Source of the DNA: Pradoshia eiseniae
Lineage (GTDB): Bacteria > Bacillota > Bacilli > Bacillales > Pradoshiaceae
DNA: 64,000 nucleotides
NCBI RefSeq assembly: GCF_002946355.1
Contig: NZ_PKOZ01000005.1
Location: forward strand, 62,001-126,000
Reading direction: 5' to 3'
In this document: one piece after another, positions 17,941 to 26,921 of the stretch
Position numbering within the stretch: position 1 is the stretch's first letter
Layout: each line of letters starts with the position of its first letter
The notes under the pieces: generated by a model
Databases searched by the model: none
Told to the model about the DNA's origin: nothing
Seen by the model: the letters and a program-made list of their open reading frames with translations, nothing else
Position numbers and translations under genes: made by a program

Positions 17941-18423
17941 CTAAATGAATAATTTGTAGGATGTATAGTGAAATATATCCCCCGGGTTTTTTCCTTCTAA
18001 TGGTTTCTTATGCAAGGAAGCATGCCTTTCATTCAATTCAGTTAAGAGAACAGAACTATTTGGATCTTTCTTGATATCCCTCTCATCCATAAAAACGGCC
18101 TCTGATAGTTCTTCCACCTGAACATAAATAGCAGTGGAAGTCGGTTTCAGCAAGAACATAAGCATATTATCACTGATTTGATTCTTGATAACCCCTGTCC
18201 GCAGCCCAAACAGTCCTATCACCTCCGTCTCAATGCCTGTTTCCTCCTTCACCTCACGTACAACCGCTTCGTCAGCTGTCTCCCCAGGTTGCACAAACCC
18301 TGCAGGCAAAGACCATTTCCCCTTCAGCCCTCCATATGTCTTCTTCACAACGAGCCATTTCCCGTCATCAGCTATGACCAATCCACATACCCCTAGCCAT
18401 ACATGCTTGCTTCTTTCTCCCAT
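17941..18423 (-). CDS. NUDIX hydrolase
   Basis: A 160-residue NUDIX pyrophosphohydrolase. The complete Nudix box is present (GX5EX7REVXEEXG: G-FVQPG-E-TADEAVV-REVKEETG), preceded by KGKWSLPAG, so metal-dependent hydrolysis of a nucleoside diphosphate derivative is expected. The ATG at 18423 is preferred because GGGGTGA lies four to five bases upstream and the fold begins there; a longer frame to 18513 lacks support. It stands alone between yuiA and yumB and is not part of the usual synteny. Confidence 0.85.
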   Translation of the reverse strand: MGERSKHVWLGVCGLVIADDGKWLVVKKTYGGLKGKWSLPAGFVQPGETADEAVVREVKEETGIETEVIGLFGLRTGVIKNQISDNMLMFLLKPTSTAIYVQVEELSEAVFMDERDIKKDPNSSVLLTELNERHASLHKKPLEGKNPGDIFHYTSYKLFI

Positions 18424-18560
18424 ACAGTCACCCCATATTTTTTGTTTTGTTTCCATTATAAGGGGAAACTCGAATAAGCGGGGATTTACTTCCTGGGTCA
18501 TTTCAACTTGCACATACAGCTCCTGATTTTCTGTTTATCTTTTTCCTGACCTGTAAATGC

Positions 18561-18593
18561 AAAAAAAACTGTCCTAATAAAAGAAGGACAGTT
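18561..18593 (-). terminator. Terminator of yumB
   Basis: Arms AACTGTCCT and AGGACAGTT are followed by eight T on the minus strand, directly after the yumB stop. Confidence 0.85.
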
Positions 18594-18606
18594 TCAGTTA
18601 ATTTTA

Positions 18607-19818
18607 TTATAGGAATTTAAATTTACCTTTTTTCATCAGTAAGGATATACCGCCAACCATGTAAAGAGCACGGTTATCAATGACTTTCTTCATAATGGCT
18701 GCGCTTGTTCCCTTAATCTTCTTATCAAACACAACGCCGATTCCATCGTCATCTCCCAGTGAGCAGACAGTTCCTTTTGGTTTGTATTCAAAATTCTCTA
18801 ATTGACCGCCACGTACAAGGGCAAGTATATTCTTCGCGCATACTTCCGCTTGCTGCATAGAGATTTGGGCAGTTGGCGGATATGGACGATTGATTTCTTC
18901 ATTGATAACCAAGGAGCAATCTCCGATAACAAATACATCGTCTTCTCCTGGAGCAAGCAATGTTGGCTCTACTTTCACACGTCCGCGCATGTTTTCGAAA
19001 CCGGATTTATCAATGATGCTGCTTCCTCTTACACCAGCAGCCCATACGACGGTTCCGGCTGGGATCATTTCCGTTTCTTCCTCGCCTTTGCCAACGATGA
19101 TGCCTTCTTCTGTGCATCCCTTGATTGGCGTACCGATCATGAATTCTACGCCCTTCTTCTCTAGTCTTGCAACTGCATAAGAAACGAGTTCAGGATCGAA
19201 TCCAGGAAGAGCAGAAGGCGCTGCTTCTACACAGATTACACGTACTTTTTTCTGATCGATATCATATTCTTTACAAAGACCAGGAACGCGGTTAGCCAAT
19301 TCACCAATGAATTCGATGCCTGTGAAGCCAGCTCCGCCCACAACGATGGTCAACCGTTCTTCTTTTTTGTCCTTTGCATATAGAGCAAATTGATGTTCAA
19401 TATGGTCACGTATATGGCGCGCTTTATTCACGCTGGAAATGCTGAACGCATACTCTTTCAATCCTTCAATGCCGAATGTTTCAGACTCGGCACCTAAAGC
19501 AACGACAAGATAGTCATAAGGAATTTCCTTATTGTTCTCACAAACAACCATCTTGGCTTCCTTGTTCACTTCTATGACCGTGTCCTCAACAAGATTCACT
19601 TTGCTCTTGTCTATAACACTAGTAATATCATAGCGAAGTCGGTCATGATGAAGCGTGCCTGCGGATGCTTCATGCAGCCAAGTTGTTTCATAATGATAGT
19701 TATGCTTGTTAATGAGCGTTACTTCCGCTTCATTAGCATTCAATTTTTTTTGGAGACGAACGGCTGTCAATAGCCCGCCATACCCAGCTCCTAAAATGAC
19801 GATACGAGGCTTTTTCAA
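18607..19818 (-). CDS. yumB: Type II NADH dehydrogenase (NDH-2)
   Basis: Single-subunit NADH:menaquinone oxidoreductase of 403 residues, a peripheral membrane flavoprotein of the respiratory chain. It has the FAD motif VILGAGYGG at the N-terminus, the NAD motif [11 protein letters not shown] in the middle, and FVIGDCSLV toward the end. The C-terminal segment is amphipathic and basic, as in membrane-bound NDH-2. The start is uncertain: AAAGGTGG at 19830-19838 suits a TTG at 19818, while GTGs at 19827 and 19833 are too close. A Rex-like operator lies 49 bases upstream. yumC is divergent. Confidence 0.92.
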   Translation of the reverse strand: MKKPRIVILGAGYGGLLTAVRLQKKLNANEAEVTLINKHNYHYETTWLHEASAGTLHHDRLRYDITSVIDKSKVNLVEDTVIEVNKEAKMVVCENNKEIPYDYLVVALGAESETFGIEGLKEYAFSISSVNKARHIRDHIEHQFALYAKDKKEERLTIVVGGAGFTGIEFIGELANRVPGLCKEYDIDQKKVRVICVEAAPSALPGFDPELVSYAVARLEKKGVEFMIGTPIKGCTEEGIIVGKGEEETEMIPAGTVVWAAGVRGSSIIDKSGFENMRGRVKVEPTLLAPGEDDVFVIGDCSLVINEEINRPYPPTAQISMQQAEVCAKNILALVRGGQLENFEYKPKGTVCSLGDDDGIGVVFDKKIKGTSAAIMKKVIDNRALYMVGGISLLMKKGKFKFL

Positions 19819-20133
19819 TGTAATCACTTCCACCTTTTCGTATAAAATATATCATCAATCAAGGTATTGTGATTTTGTTCACGAATACGTACACAACTTT
19901 CACAAAACCTTAACATTTGTCTATACCATCACTATATTCCCTTTTGGTTGATATTTCAAGCAAAGTGAATATTGTCGGATTATTACTTCAGCTATCGACT
20001 TATAATTTGATTTTTTATAATCTTTAATTTTATCATAAGATTATGGACGCTTGATTCCTTTAAAGAAACACAGAATGTTCCATTTGTGTTACTATTAGTT
20101 AAAAGTTCATACTTACCAATGGGAGGTTTTCAT
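19819..20133. other. Divergent intergenic region between yumB and yumC
   Basis: About 315 AT-rich bases carry the control signals for both genes. A Rex-like operator occupies 19867-19884 and a second half-site (TTTCACAA) lies at about 19898-19905. No additional open frame or RNA gene is evident. Confidence 0.5.
19867..19884. promoter_or_regulatory. Rex-like redox operator upstream of yumB
   Basis: TTGTGATTTTGTTCACGA matches the Rex consensus TTGTGAA-N4-TTCACAA at 12 of 14 defined positions and is nearly palindromic. Rex senses NADH/NAD+, and NDH-2 genes are known Rex targets in Firmicutes. Confidence 0.6.
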
Positions 20134-21132
20134 GTGAAAGAAGATCAAACTATCTACGATGTTACCATAATAGGCGGGGGACCTGTGGGATTATTCACGG
20201 CTTTCTACGGCGGAATGCGCCAAGCATCCGTGAAAATCATCGAGAGCTTGCCGCAGCTTGGCGGACAGCTATCAGCCCTTTATCCTGAGAAATATATTTA
20301 TGATGTTGCTGGATTTCCGAAAGTCCTGGCTCAGGACCTGGTAGATAATCTTAAAGAACAAACAGCTAAGTTTGACCCGACGATTTGTCTGGAGCAAGCC
20401 GTCGAAAAAGTCGAAAAACAAGCTGATGGTATCTTTAAGCTGACAACAGATAAAGAAATCCATTATTCAAAAACCATCATCATTACAGCTGGCAATGGAG
20501 CCTTTCAGCCACGCCGCTTAGAGCTAGAGCAAGCAACTAAGTACGAGGGAAAAAACCTTCATTACTTTGTTGATGACCTTAATAAATTCGCTGGCAAAAA
20601 AGTTGTCGTTTGCGGCGGCGGGGACTCAGCCGTTGACTGGGCCTTAATGCTTGAACCGATTGCCAAAGAAGTCACTCTTGTTCACCGCCGCGATAAATTC
20701 CGTGCACACGAGCATAGTGTTGAAAACCTAAAGAAATCCAATGTTATCATTAAAACACCTTACATACCTTGCGACATGGTTTGCGACGAAGAAGCGATCA
20801 GACAAATCATCCTGCAAGAAGCAGGTGGAGAAAATAAAGAGGCCATCGATGTCGATGATGTCCTTGTCACCTATGGATTTGTATCTTCCCTCGGCCCAAT
20901 TAAGGAATGGGGTCTTGAGATTGAGAAGAATTCCATCGTGGTCAATAGCCGTATGGAAACCAATATTCCAGGGATATATGCTGCTGGTGATATTTGCACC
21001 TATGACGGAAAGGTTAAACTGATTGCGAGCGGATTCGGTGAGGCGCCAACCGCCATCAATAATGCGAAAGCCTATATGGATCCTAAGGCGCGCGTGCAGC
21101 CGCTTCACAGCACTAGCATGTTTAAGGACTGA
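20134..21132 (+). CDS. yumC: Ferredoxin/flavodoxin-NADP+ reductase, thioredoxin-reductase type
   Basis: A 332-residue homodimeric flavoprotein of the YumC family. It has an FAD motif IIGGGPVGL, an NADPH motif [13 protein letters not shown] and the C-terminal FAD segment [19 protein letters not shown]. The redox-active CxxC of true thioredoxin reductases is absent from the second domain, which is the mark of the FNR subgroup. The GTG at 20134 follows GGGAGG by seven bases. The length equals B. subtilis YumC. It probably passes NADPH electrons to ferredoxin or flavodoxin, fitting the neighbouring iron-sulfur genes. Confidence 0.93.
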   Translation: MKEDQTIYDVTIIGGGPVGLFTAFYGGMRQASVKIIESLPQLGGQLSALYPEKYIYDVAGFPKVLAQDLVDNLKEQTAKFDPTICLEQAVEKVEKQADGIFKLTTDKEIHYSKTIIITAGNGAFQPRRLELEQATKYEGKNLHYFVDDLNKFAGKKVVVCGGGDSAVDWALMLEPIAKEVTLVHRRDKFRAHEHSVENLKKSNVIIKTPYIPCDMVCDEEAIRQIILQEAGGENKEAIDVDDVLVTYGFVSSLGPIKEWGLEIEKNSIVVNSRMETNIPGIYAAGDICTYDGKVKLIASGFGEAPTAINNAKAYMDPKARVQPLHSTSMFKD

Positions 21133-21147
21133 GAATAACTATACGGT

Positions 21148-21176
21148 AGGCCATGACTCGAGTCATGGCCTTCTTT
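21148..21176 (+). terminator. Terminator of yumC
   Basis: A perfect 22-base palindrome at 21149-21170, able to form a hairpin, is followed by a T-rich tract. Confidence 0.8.
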
Positions 21177-21222
21177 TAATTAGAATGAGGATTAATGGCA
21201 TATGCTTCTCAACTTTGGAAAC

Positions 21223-21273
21223 AAAAAACCTCTTCAGCTCATTATGCTTTTATCACATAGTGAGCTGAAGAGG
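21223..21273 (-). terminator. Terminator of yutM
   Basis: Thirteen-base perfect arms (21229-21241, 21261-21273) are followed by six T on the minus strand. Confidence 0.85.
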
Positions 21274-21285
21274 TCATAGGAGAAT

Positions 21286-21651
21286 TTAGCATTCCTCCGG
21301 CGTTCCTGCATTCACCTTAGTTCTAAAGGATGAGCCGCATCCGCAAGAGGCAATCGCATTCGGGTTATCAATCGTGAAACCGCCACCGAGCATTGATTGC
21401 TTGTAGTCAATACGGGTTCCGTTCAAGATGGGAGCATCATTCTTCGCTACCAAGAAGGTGATGCCATGCTGAACCGTCTCGATATCGTCTTCCTGTTTCT
21501 CATGATCAAAATTCATTCCGTAGGTAAGCCCGCTGCAGCCGCCTCCATTGACGGCAACGCGCAAGTAAGGCTGTTCCTCTCCGCTTTCCTTGATCATCTC
21601 ATTTATTTGAATAGCTGCTGCTTCGGTTACAATAATCACTTCTGTTGACAT
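21286..21651 (-). CDS. yutM: A-type iron-sulfur carrier (HesB/IscA family)
   Basis: A 121-residue A-type carrier. The three conserved cysteines are present: GGGCSGLTYGM and, near the C-terminus, SCGCGSSF. The last residues (TPEEC) add a fourth Cys. A-type carriers bind Fe-S clusters and hand them to apoproteins. The ATG follows GGGGGGAAG. Position near yuzB and yutI matches YutM of B. subtilis. Confidence 0.92.
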   Translation of the reverse strand: MSTEVIIVTEAAAIQINEMIKESGEEQPYLRVAVNGGGCSGLTYGMNFDHEKQEDDIETVQHGITFLVAKNDAPILNGTRIDYKQSMLGGGFTIDNPNAIASCGCGSSFRTKVNAGTPEEC

Positions 21652-21836
21652 TTATTCTTCCCCCTTTTGTCAAAATGTAGAAGGAAATCAAAATCCTCTA
21701 GGATTAGTATATACATAAATCTCCTGACTCTCAACCGAAAGACACGCTTGCCTAAACCCATAATATGGAGGTACATAAACAAATGGACAATGACGGACAA
21801 TAAAGAGACAGTATATCGAAAAAGGAGTGTCCGCAT

Positions 21837-22622
21837 TTGCTTTCATCCGCACAGCTTGCCGTTCTGAAGGAAAAGTTAACGGAACGGAAAAACGAAGTCG
21901 AAAAGCATATATCCTTAAATGACCATTTTGGCCTGCATAAGGACGAGAACTTTTACAATTATGTCGGAGAGCTCTCCGTCTATGATAACCACCCCGCCGA
22001 CACCGGCACTGAACTATATGAGCGTGAGAAGGATATTTCCCTTAATGAGCTATTTGAAGAGGAGCTTAAAGATATAAACGAAGCCCTGCAGGCCATGGAG
22101 AAAGGGGAATACGGAAAATGCTCGGTTTGCGGAAAGGATATCCCTTTCGAACGGCTCGAAGCAGTCCCTTTTACCGAGTACTGCATCGAACACACACCAG
22201 ACCAAACAGTTTCGCATACCCGCCCTGTTGAAGAGGAAGTTTTACACCCCCTATATAGTAAAAAGCATCCGACAGAGGTAATTGGCTTTGATGAAGAGGA
22301 TTCCTGGCAGGCTGTCGCAGAGTGGGGCTCGTCAGACTCCCCTTCAGATTATTACGATCCGAAGGAACATTATGACCAAGTGTATTTGAATTCTGATGAG
22401 CATATTGGCTATGTGGAGGATATCGAGAATTTTGCCGGAAACGATATAGATGGAAGGAATGTTCAAATCTATCCAACAGCTGAACTCGAGCAGCTCAAAG
22501 ACATCCTTGATGAAGAAGGCATTATGACGACATTCGGAGATTTAAAGCCATACGAAGAACATCCCTATACAGAGGAATATGCTGAAGCTCATAAGGATGA
22601 AGATGATTTTACAGACGAATAG
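21837..22622 (+). CDS. YteA-family TraR/DksA-like zinc-finger protein
   Basis: A 261-residue protein of the sporulation-associated YteA family. The N-terminal half is a coiled DksA-like helical hairpin, followed by the zinc site CSVCGKDIPFERLEAVP with a second half CIEH in which His replaces the last Cys. The C-terminal region is acidic, with GIMTTFGDLKPYEEHPYTEEY. The start is a TTG at 21837, nine bases after AAAGGAG. It is flanked by a terminator and is monocistronic. It may bind RNA polymerase's secondary channel; that is inference from the fold. Confidence 0.85.
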   Translation: MLSSAQLAVLKEKLTERKNEVEKHISLNDHFGLHKDENFYNYVGELSVYDNHPADTGTELYEREKDISLNELFEEELKDINEALQAMEKGEYGKCSVCGKDIPFERLEAVPFTEYCIEHTPDQTVSHTRPVEEEVLHPLYSKKHPTEVIGFDEEDSWQAVAEWGSSDSPSDYYDPKEHYDQVYLNSDEHIGYVEDIENFAGNDIDGRNVQIYPTAELEQLKDILDEEGIMTTFGDLKPYEEHPYTEEYAEAHKDEDDFTDE

Positions 22623-22624
22623 GA

Positions 22625-22661
22625 AAGGGAGGCAATGCATCACACATTGCCTCCCTTATTT
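22625..22661. terminator. Terminator after the yteA-family gene
   Basis: Thirteen-base complementary arms with a short loop, followed by TTATTTTA on the plus strand. The convergent yuzB gene may share it. Confidence 0.75.
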
Positions 22662-22674
22662 TATGCATATCCAA

Positions 22675-22911
22675 TTAAAACATCGGATTTTCTTCTATAT
22701 ACTGATAAATATTCTCCACTAGCTCCTCTGGCGTTTCCCCCGTCACCTCGTCACCGTTCACTAAAGCATACATGCTCGCTGAACAGAGTCCACAGTAGCT
22801 GAGGCAGCCATATTCAATTACATCCAAATTAGGATCTCGGTCTAATTTTTCCATAGCGGGCTGTGCACCGCTGGCGAGATTACTTATACAGAACTCAATG
22901 ATTGGCTTCAT
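22675..22911 (-). CDS. yuzB: YuzB, DUF1450 small Cys protein
   Basis: A 78-residue protein with [10 protein letters not shown] near the start and [19 protein letters not shown] in the centre, matching YuzB of B. subtilis in length and pattern. The Cys pattern (one early Cys, then C-x3-C-x2-C) resembles thioredoxin-like ferredoxins, so an Fe-S or disulfide role is possible but unproven. The ATG at 22911 is five bases after GGGGTGA. Confidence 0.88.
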   Translation of the reverse strand: MKPIIEFCISNLASGAQPAMEKLDRDPNLDVIEYGCLSYCGLCSASMYALVNGDEVTGETPEELVENIYQYIEENPMF

Positions 22912-23226
22912 GATCTTCACCCCTTGTTTCAACTCTACATCCTACTCCCTTTTAAAGAGATAGTCAAATTAGTTGAATCATTCTAAATTACCATTATTTT
23001 GATATAGTTTCATAAACTGGACATTTTTAGTTGTTATTTTCCTTTTAATTCGATATACTTTTGAAGGGAATTTTAGAATATTAATAATAAATTAAAAAAA
23101 CTAAATATTTTTGATAGCGCTTCATTCCTCTTTTTTATTTGCCAGAGAAATAAGCACTTACCGATGAACGAAGAATTATCAGAAGCATTCAATAAACTTG
23201 TATAACCCAGCAAAGGAGTCATAGCC
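22912..23226. other. Intergenic region with the yutJ promoter and leader
   Basis: About 315 AT-rich bases hold a sigma-A promoter (23031-23059) and a leader of about 160 bases. The leader contains a 12-codon frame (ATG at 23164) without a good ribosome binding site. Nothing else is evident. Confidence 0.45.
23031..23059 (+). promoter_or_regulatory. Sigma-A promoter of yutJ
   Basis: TTGTTA (23031-23036) and TATACT (23054-23059) are separated by 17 bases. Confidence 0.6.
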
Positions 23227-24294
23227 ATGAAAAACTTAGTCATCCTCGGTGGCGGATATGGTGGGATGAGATTACTGAATAAATTAACCGATCAGCATTT
23301 TCCGGAAGATATTCATGTTACCCTTGTTGATCGCGTTCCCTACCATTGCTTAAAAACAGAATTTTACGCCCTTGCCGCCGGCTCCATATCTGATCATGCC
23401 GTCCGCGTTGCGTTTCCAAAGCATGAACGCATTTCCTACAAATATGGAGAAGTCAGCTCAATCGATTTAGAAAAGAAGAGAATCCTCTTCACACAGGATG
23501 AGCCTCTAACCTATGATGAATTAGTCATCGGTCTAGGCTGTGAGGATAATCACCATAACATCCCCGGAGCTGCCGAGTATACGTACAGCATTCAATCGAT
23601 TGATAAATCACGGAGCACCTATCAGGCATTGAATAATTTAGGGCACGGAAAAGTCGTCGCTATCATTGGCGGCGGATTGAGCGGCATCGAACTTGCAAGC
23701 GAATTGATTGAGGGCCGGCCTGATTTAGATATTCGCCTTTATGACCGGAACGATAAGATTCTCTCCTCCTTCCCGACGAAACTAAGTAACTATGTCGAAA
23801 GCTGGTTTGTTGAGCATAATGTAACCTTGGTCCATAACAGCAATATTACAAGAATTGAACCGAACCTGCTTTATAACCACGATGAAGTGATTCCTTGTGA
23901 TGCCATTGTTTGGACGGCGGGCATCCAGCCTGTAGAACCCGTTCGAAACATGCCTGTTGAGAAAGATAAGGGCAATAAGATTGTCCTGACAAAGCAGCAC
24001 ACCATTCCTGGATACCCCGACGTCTTCGTTGTCGGAGATTGTGCCGCCCTAGGACACGCGCCAAGCGCCCAGCTAGCCGAGGGGCAAGCCGAGCAAATCT
24101 ATCAAGTCTTATTGAAGAAATGGGCAAATGAGCCGATTCCAGAATCCTTCCCGCCTATCAAGCTAAAGGGCATTCTCGGATCATTAGGGAAGAAACACGG
24201 CTTTGGTCTCATGGCTGAACGCCCGATTACAGGAAGAATGGCTAGGGTCTTAAAATCTGGTGTCCTTTGGATGTACAAGTATCATAATGGATGA
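23227..24294 (+). CDS. yutJ: YutJ, NDH-2-like flavoprotein oxidoreductase
   Basis: A 355-residue pyridine nucleotide-disulfide type oxidoreductase. It has the FAD motif VILGGGYGGMRLL, the NAD(P) motif IIGGGLSGIELASEL and FVVGDCAALGHAPSAQLAEGQA. It resembles YutJ, a putative NADH dehydrogenase paralogous to YumB. It is shorter than YumB and lacks its basic C-terminal membrane-binding tail, so quinone reductase activity is less certain. A terminator follows. Confidence 0.85.
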   Translation: MKNLVILGGGYGGMRLLNKLTDQHFPEDIHVTLVDRVPYHCLKTEFYALAAGSISDHAVRVAFPKHERISYKYGEVSSIDLEKKRILFTQDEPLTYDELVIGLGCEDNHHNIPGAAEYTYSIQSIDKSRSTYQALNNLGHGKVVAIIGGGLSGIELASELIEGRPDLDIRLYDRNDKILSSFPTKLSNYVESWFVEHNVTLVHNSNITRIEPNLLYNHDEVIPCDAIVWTAGIQPVEPVRNMPVEKDKGNKIVLTKQHTIPGYPDVFVVGDCAALGHAPSAQLAEGQAEQIYQVLLKKWANEPIPESFPPIKLKGILGSLGKKHGFGLMAERPITGRMARVLKSGVLWMYKYHNG

Positions 24295-24299
24295 AGAGG

Positions 24300-24326
24300 A
24301 GGCAGGTTATTAAAACCTGCCTTTTA
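24300..24326 (+). terminator. Terminator of yutJ
   Basis: Arms GGCAGGTT and AACCTGCC are followed by a short T-run, right after the yutJ stop. Confidence 0.8.
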
Positions 24327-24451
24327 TGTATCTCTTAGCGCTCATTTTAATGGAGCAATGCTCATATATCATTGTAATCAGCCTACCGGTCTTTGCAGGC
24401 TAAATATAGCTGCCATGTTAGATTTCCAGGGAAAAGGAGGAATTAATCGTA

Positions 24452-24943
24452 ATGGAAATACGGACATTGCATTTGAATGATGCCCTTTCAATTCGCAAGC
24501 TGCGTCTCGAGGCCCTTCTAGATAGCCCTGAAGCATTCGGCTCCAGTTACGAAGAAGAACGAGAATATCCCTTAAAGAAGTTTAAAGACCGCCTTGAAAG
24601 CGGCTGTACCCTTGGTGCCTTTCTTCATGAAGAACTAGTGGGCATGGTCACAGTTATACAAGAGACAAGGAATAAGACCAAGCATAAAGCAAATATTTTT
24701 GGGATGTACGTGAGTCCCGCGCAAAGAGGGCAAGGCATTGGAAAGAACCTGATGATCGAAGCCATCAAACAGGCGAAAACGCTGAAAGGAATTGAGCAAA
24801 TTCACCTAACCGTTGTCACAAGCAATGATGCGGCCAAGCACTTGTATCTTTCATTGGGATTTGAGATATACGGGAGAGAAAAGCACGCATTAAAGATTGG
24901 TGATTCCTATCTCGATGAGGAGCATATGTACTTATTCCTTTAG
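24452..24943 (+). CDS. GNAT-family N-acetyltransferase
   Basis: A 163-residue acetyltransferase of the GNAT fold. The acetyl-CoA motif A is visible as MYVSPAQRGQGIGKNLM, and motif B as NDAAKHLYLSLGFEIYGREKHALK. It should acetylate an amine or protein N-terminus; the substrate is unknown. The ATG lies 11 bases after GGAGG. It is not part of the usual conserved order here. Confidence 0.88.
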   Translation: MEIRTLHLNDALSIRKLRLEALLDSPEAFGSSYEEEREYPLKKFKDRLESGCTLGAFLHEELVGMVTVIQETRNKTKHKANIFGMYVSPAQRGQGIGKNLMIEAIKQAKTLKGIEQIHLTVVTSNDAAKHLYLSLGFEIYGREKHALKIGDSYLDEEHMYLFL

Positions 24944-25020
24944 ATGCTTATGAATCAAAGGATGCTTCAAGTCCTGGTGAACTTAGTGGGGCTGAGATAT
25001 AAGTATTTCAGTCAATGATA

Positions 25021-25080
25021 AAACCTGAACTATTAGGTGATATGTTAATCAATATTACGCTTAATAGTTCAGGTTTTTAT
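25021..25080 (+). terminator. Terminator downstream of the acetyltransferase
   Basis: Fifteen-base arms (25021-25035 and 25062-25076) with a 26-base loop run into TTTTTAT. Confidence 0.75.
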
Positions 25081-25127
25081 TTGTTTTCAATGGATTTGTT
25101 TATTTCTGCCTACCATTATGAATAACA

Positions 25128-25240
25128 AGTGGAACGGAGCTAGGGACACTCGACTCCTGCGAGAAATAGAGGACAGGCTAAAAATCCCGCTTTCTGCAAG
25201 GAGGCTCTGTTTGGCTGGATTCGTGCTGGGGAGCCCCAAA
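25128..25240. repeat. Possible degenerate Bacillaceae palindromic repeat (half copy)
   Basis: The segment starting AGTGGAACGGAGC and including GGACACTCGACTCCTGCG resembles the left arm of a small repeat I recall from many Bacillaceae genomes. The matching right arm is missing or unrecognisable, so it appears decayed. Confidence 0.35.
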
Positions 25241-25251
25241 AATCACCTATC

Positions 25252-25581
25252 TTACTTAATGGCCTCACTCTTATATCCCTTGGCCTCGAGAGCCTCATAA
25301 ATCGTTTTTAAACGAGGATTTCCTTCCCCAAGTACCTTTTCATCCAGCACAACTAAAGGATAGAAATATTCGTCATTCCGGACCTTTTCAGCCATTTTTC
25401 GTACAAATGGTTCCTCCTGTGGAGATTCTATGTCAATATACGTGAATTTAATAGGCTGATTTGGGAATTTCCTTGAAAGCGCAGCTTCCAGCCATTCATA
25501 CGTTTCTTTTGATGATGGCATTCCCACACAGCTTGCGCAAATTTGCTCCGCGCCATAAACGAAAACCTCAGCTATTTTCAT
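25252..25581 (-). CDS. yuzD: YuzD, DUF1462 disulfide-oxidoreductase-like protein
   Basis: A 109-residue protein matching YuzD. The start reads EVFVYGAEQICASCVGMPSSKET, giving a thioredoxin-like Cys-x2-Cys at residues 15-18. A DUF1462 fold with similarity to NifU or thioredoxin proteins is known for the family. It is divergent from yutI (NifU-like), which suggests a shared role in Fe-S or thiol chemistry. Confidence 0.87.
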   Translation of the reverse strand: MKIAEVFVYGAEQICASCVGMPSSKETYEWLEAALSRKFPNQPIKFTYIDIESPQEEPFVRKMAEKVRNDEYFYPLVVLDEKVLGEGNPRLKTIYEALEAKGYKSEAIK

Positions 25582-25731
25582 GCAAGCTCATCCCCTGTTC
25601 ATTTCTTTTCTTCTCTCCTCATCTTACCTAATTTAGGATTGAGTAACAATTTTTAATGATTCTGCAAGGAATGTGGATAGCTTTTTTAAGGCAAAATCAT
25701 TATAATATGATTAGGAAAGGAGTCGATAGCC

Positions 25732-25968
25732 TTGGCAGAACAAGAGTTATTTGATCAGGTTCAAGACGTTCTTGATAAGTTGCGTCCATTTCTTCTTCGC
25801 GATGGCGGAGACTGTGAACTAGTTGATGTGGATGAAGGTATTGTTAAGCTGCGTTTATTAGGAGCATGCGGAAGCTGCCCTAGTTCCACTATCACGCTGA
25901 AAGCAGGCATCGAGCGTGCCCTACTTGAAGAAGTTCCTGGCGTTGTTGAAGTAGAACAAGTATTCTAA
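25732..25968 (+). CDS. yutI: NifU-like Fe-S scaffold/carrier (Nfu)
   Basis: A 78-residue NifU C-terminal-type protein. It contains [17 protein letters not shown] and the cluster-binding CGSCPSS motif (Cys-x2-Cys). Nfu proteins receive [4Fe-4S] clusters and deliver them to targets. The start is a TTG at 25732 behind AAAGGAG. The length equals B. subtilis YutI. Confidence 0.93.
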   Translation: MAEQELFDQVQDVLDKLRPFLLRDGGDCELVDVDEGIVKLRLLGACGSCPSSTITLKAGIERALLEEVPGVVEVEQVF

Positions 25969-25981
25969 TGACCAAAACGAT

Positions 25982-26015
25982 AAACAGCGGTCCCGGCAAA
26001 TGGGAACCGCTGTTT
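25982..26015. terminator. Bidirectional terminator between yutI and thrB
   Basis: Arms AACAGCGGT and ACCGCTGTT enclose a short inner stem, followed by TTTTTA. It ends just before the convergent thrB stop codon. Confidence 0.75.
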
Positions 26016-26921
26016 TTATTTGATTGCCTGGACAAGGGGGCCATGATTCACAAGCGGAACATGCTGAATTGACATATTCGGAAAGGCCTCCTTTAATGCT
26101 TGGCATATGACAGGAACAGCTTCTAAATTGGCAAGGGTGATAACAGACGGTCCCGCACCACTGACAGCTGTACCATATGCCCCAGATTCTTTTGCAATCT
26201 TCCTTACCTCTGTGAAGTAGGGCATCAGTTCCCCCCTAAAAGGTTCATGGAAGTGATCCCTCTCCATCATACTTCCCGCGAGAGCCCAATTTCCAGCACA
26301 GACGGCCGCGACAAATGTATTGGACGCTGCACTTGCCGAGACTGCTTGTCCAAAAGACAGTTTTTCTGGGAGCAAAGACCTTGATGTCTCAGTTTTCAAT
26401 TCAAATGGCGGGATTGTTATAATCGCTTCTGCCCCAACCACTGGCAAAGAAATAACTTCAGCTCCATTCTCCACCTGAACACCGACAGCAAGACCGCCAT
26501 AAAGGGCTGCCCCGACATTATCAGGGTGTCCCTCCTCTAATGAAGCAAAACGCATCTTTTGAGTCTCATCTAACTGAAGGTCACAAAAGGCATTGGCAAG
26601 CTCAATCCCAGCAATGATGGCAGAGGCACTGCTGCCAAGACCCCTTGCAAGAGGAATTTCGCTCTTGACCTTTAGGTGACATGGCGGCATTTCCTCTCCA
26701 AAGAAGGTTGCTGCTTTTTGGGCCATCCGGACGAGATAATTCGATTCATCCTCCGGCAGGCCATGCATTTCCTCACAATTTATCGTAACCTCCCAATGTT
26801 CAGAACGGGAGGCCTCAATGGTTAAGTAAAGGCCTAGAGCAATTCCAAGCGAGTCAAAGCCCGGGCCTAGATTAGCCGTACTTGCCGGGATTTGAATGCG
26901 CAGCATGGGAGGCTGATTCAT
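26016..26921 (-). CDS. thrB: Homoserine kinase
   Basis: GHMP-family kinase of 301 residues which phosphorylates homoserine, the fourth step of threonine synthesis from aspartate. [15 protein letters not shown] (12-26) and the ATP loop [11 protein letters not shown] (90-100) are intact. [12 protein letters not shown] forms the C-terminal motif. Its ATG overlaps the thrC stop by four bases (ATGA), so it is the third gene of hom-thrC-thrB. A second ATG six codons in is possible. Confidence 0.96.
   Translation of the reverse strand: MNQPPMLRIQIPASTANLGPGFDSLGIALGLYLTIEASRSEHWEVTINCEEMHGLPEDESNYLVRMAQKAATFFGEEMPPCHLKVKSEIPLARGLGSSASAIIAGIELANAFCDLQLDETQKMRFASLEEGHPDNVGAALYGGLAVGVQVENGAEVISLPVVGAEAIITIPPFELKTETSRSLLPEKLSFGQAVSASAASNTFVAAVCAGNWALAGSMMERDHFHEPFRGELMPYFTEVRKIAKESGAYGTAVSGAGPSVITLANLEAVPVICQALKEAFPNMSIQHVPLVNHGPLVQAIK

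Larger units (their letters stand above)
24944..25251. other. Intergenic region with terminator and a decayed repeat
   Basis: It contains a 15-base-arm terminator (25021-25080). From about 25128 to 25240 it looks like one half of the imperfect palindromic repeat common in Bacillaceae, recognisable by the GGACACTCGACTCCTGCG core. I see no gene. Confidence 0.4.

Noticed and set aside
23164-23202. A 12-codon leader peptide before yutJ
   Set aside because: It lacks a ribosome binding site and any attenuation hairpin next to it.
25118-25300. A 60-codon plus-strand frame over the decayed repeat
   Set aside because: It covers repeat sequence and the end of yuzD, and lacks a ribosome binding site.
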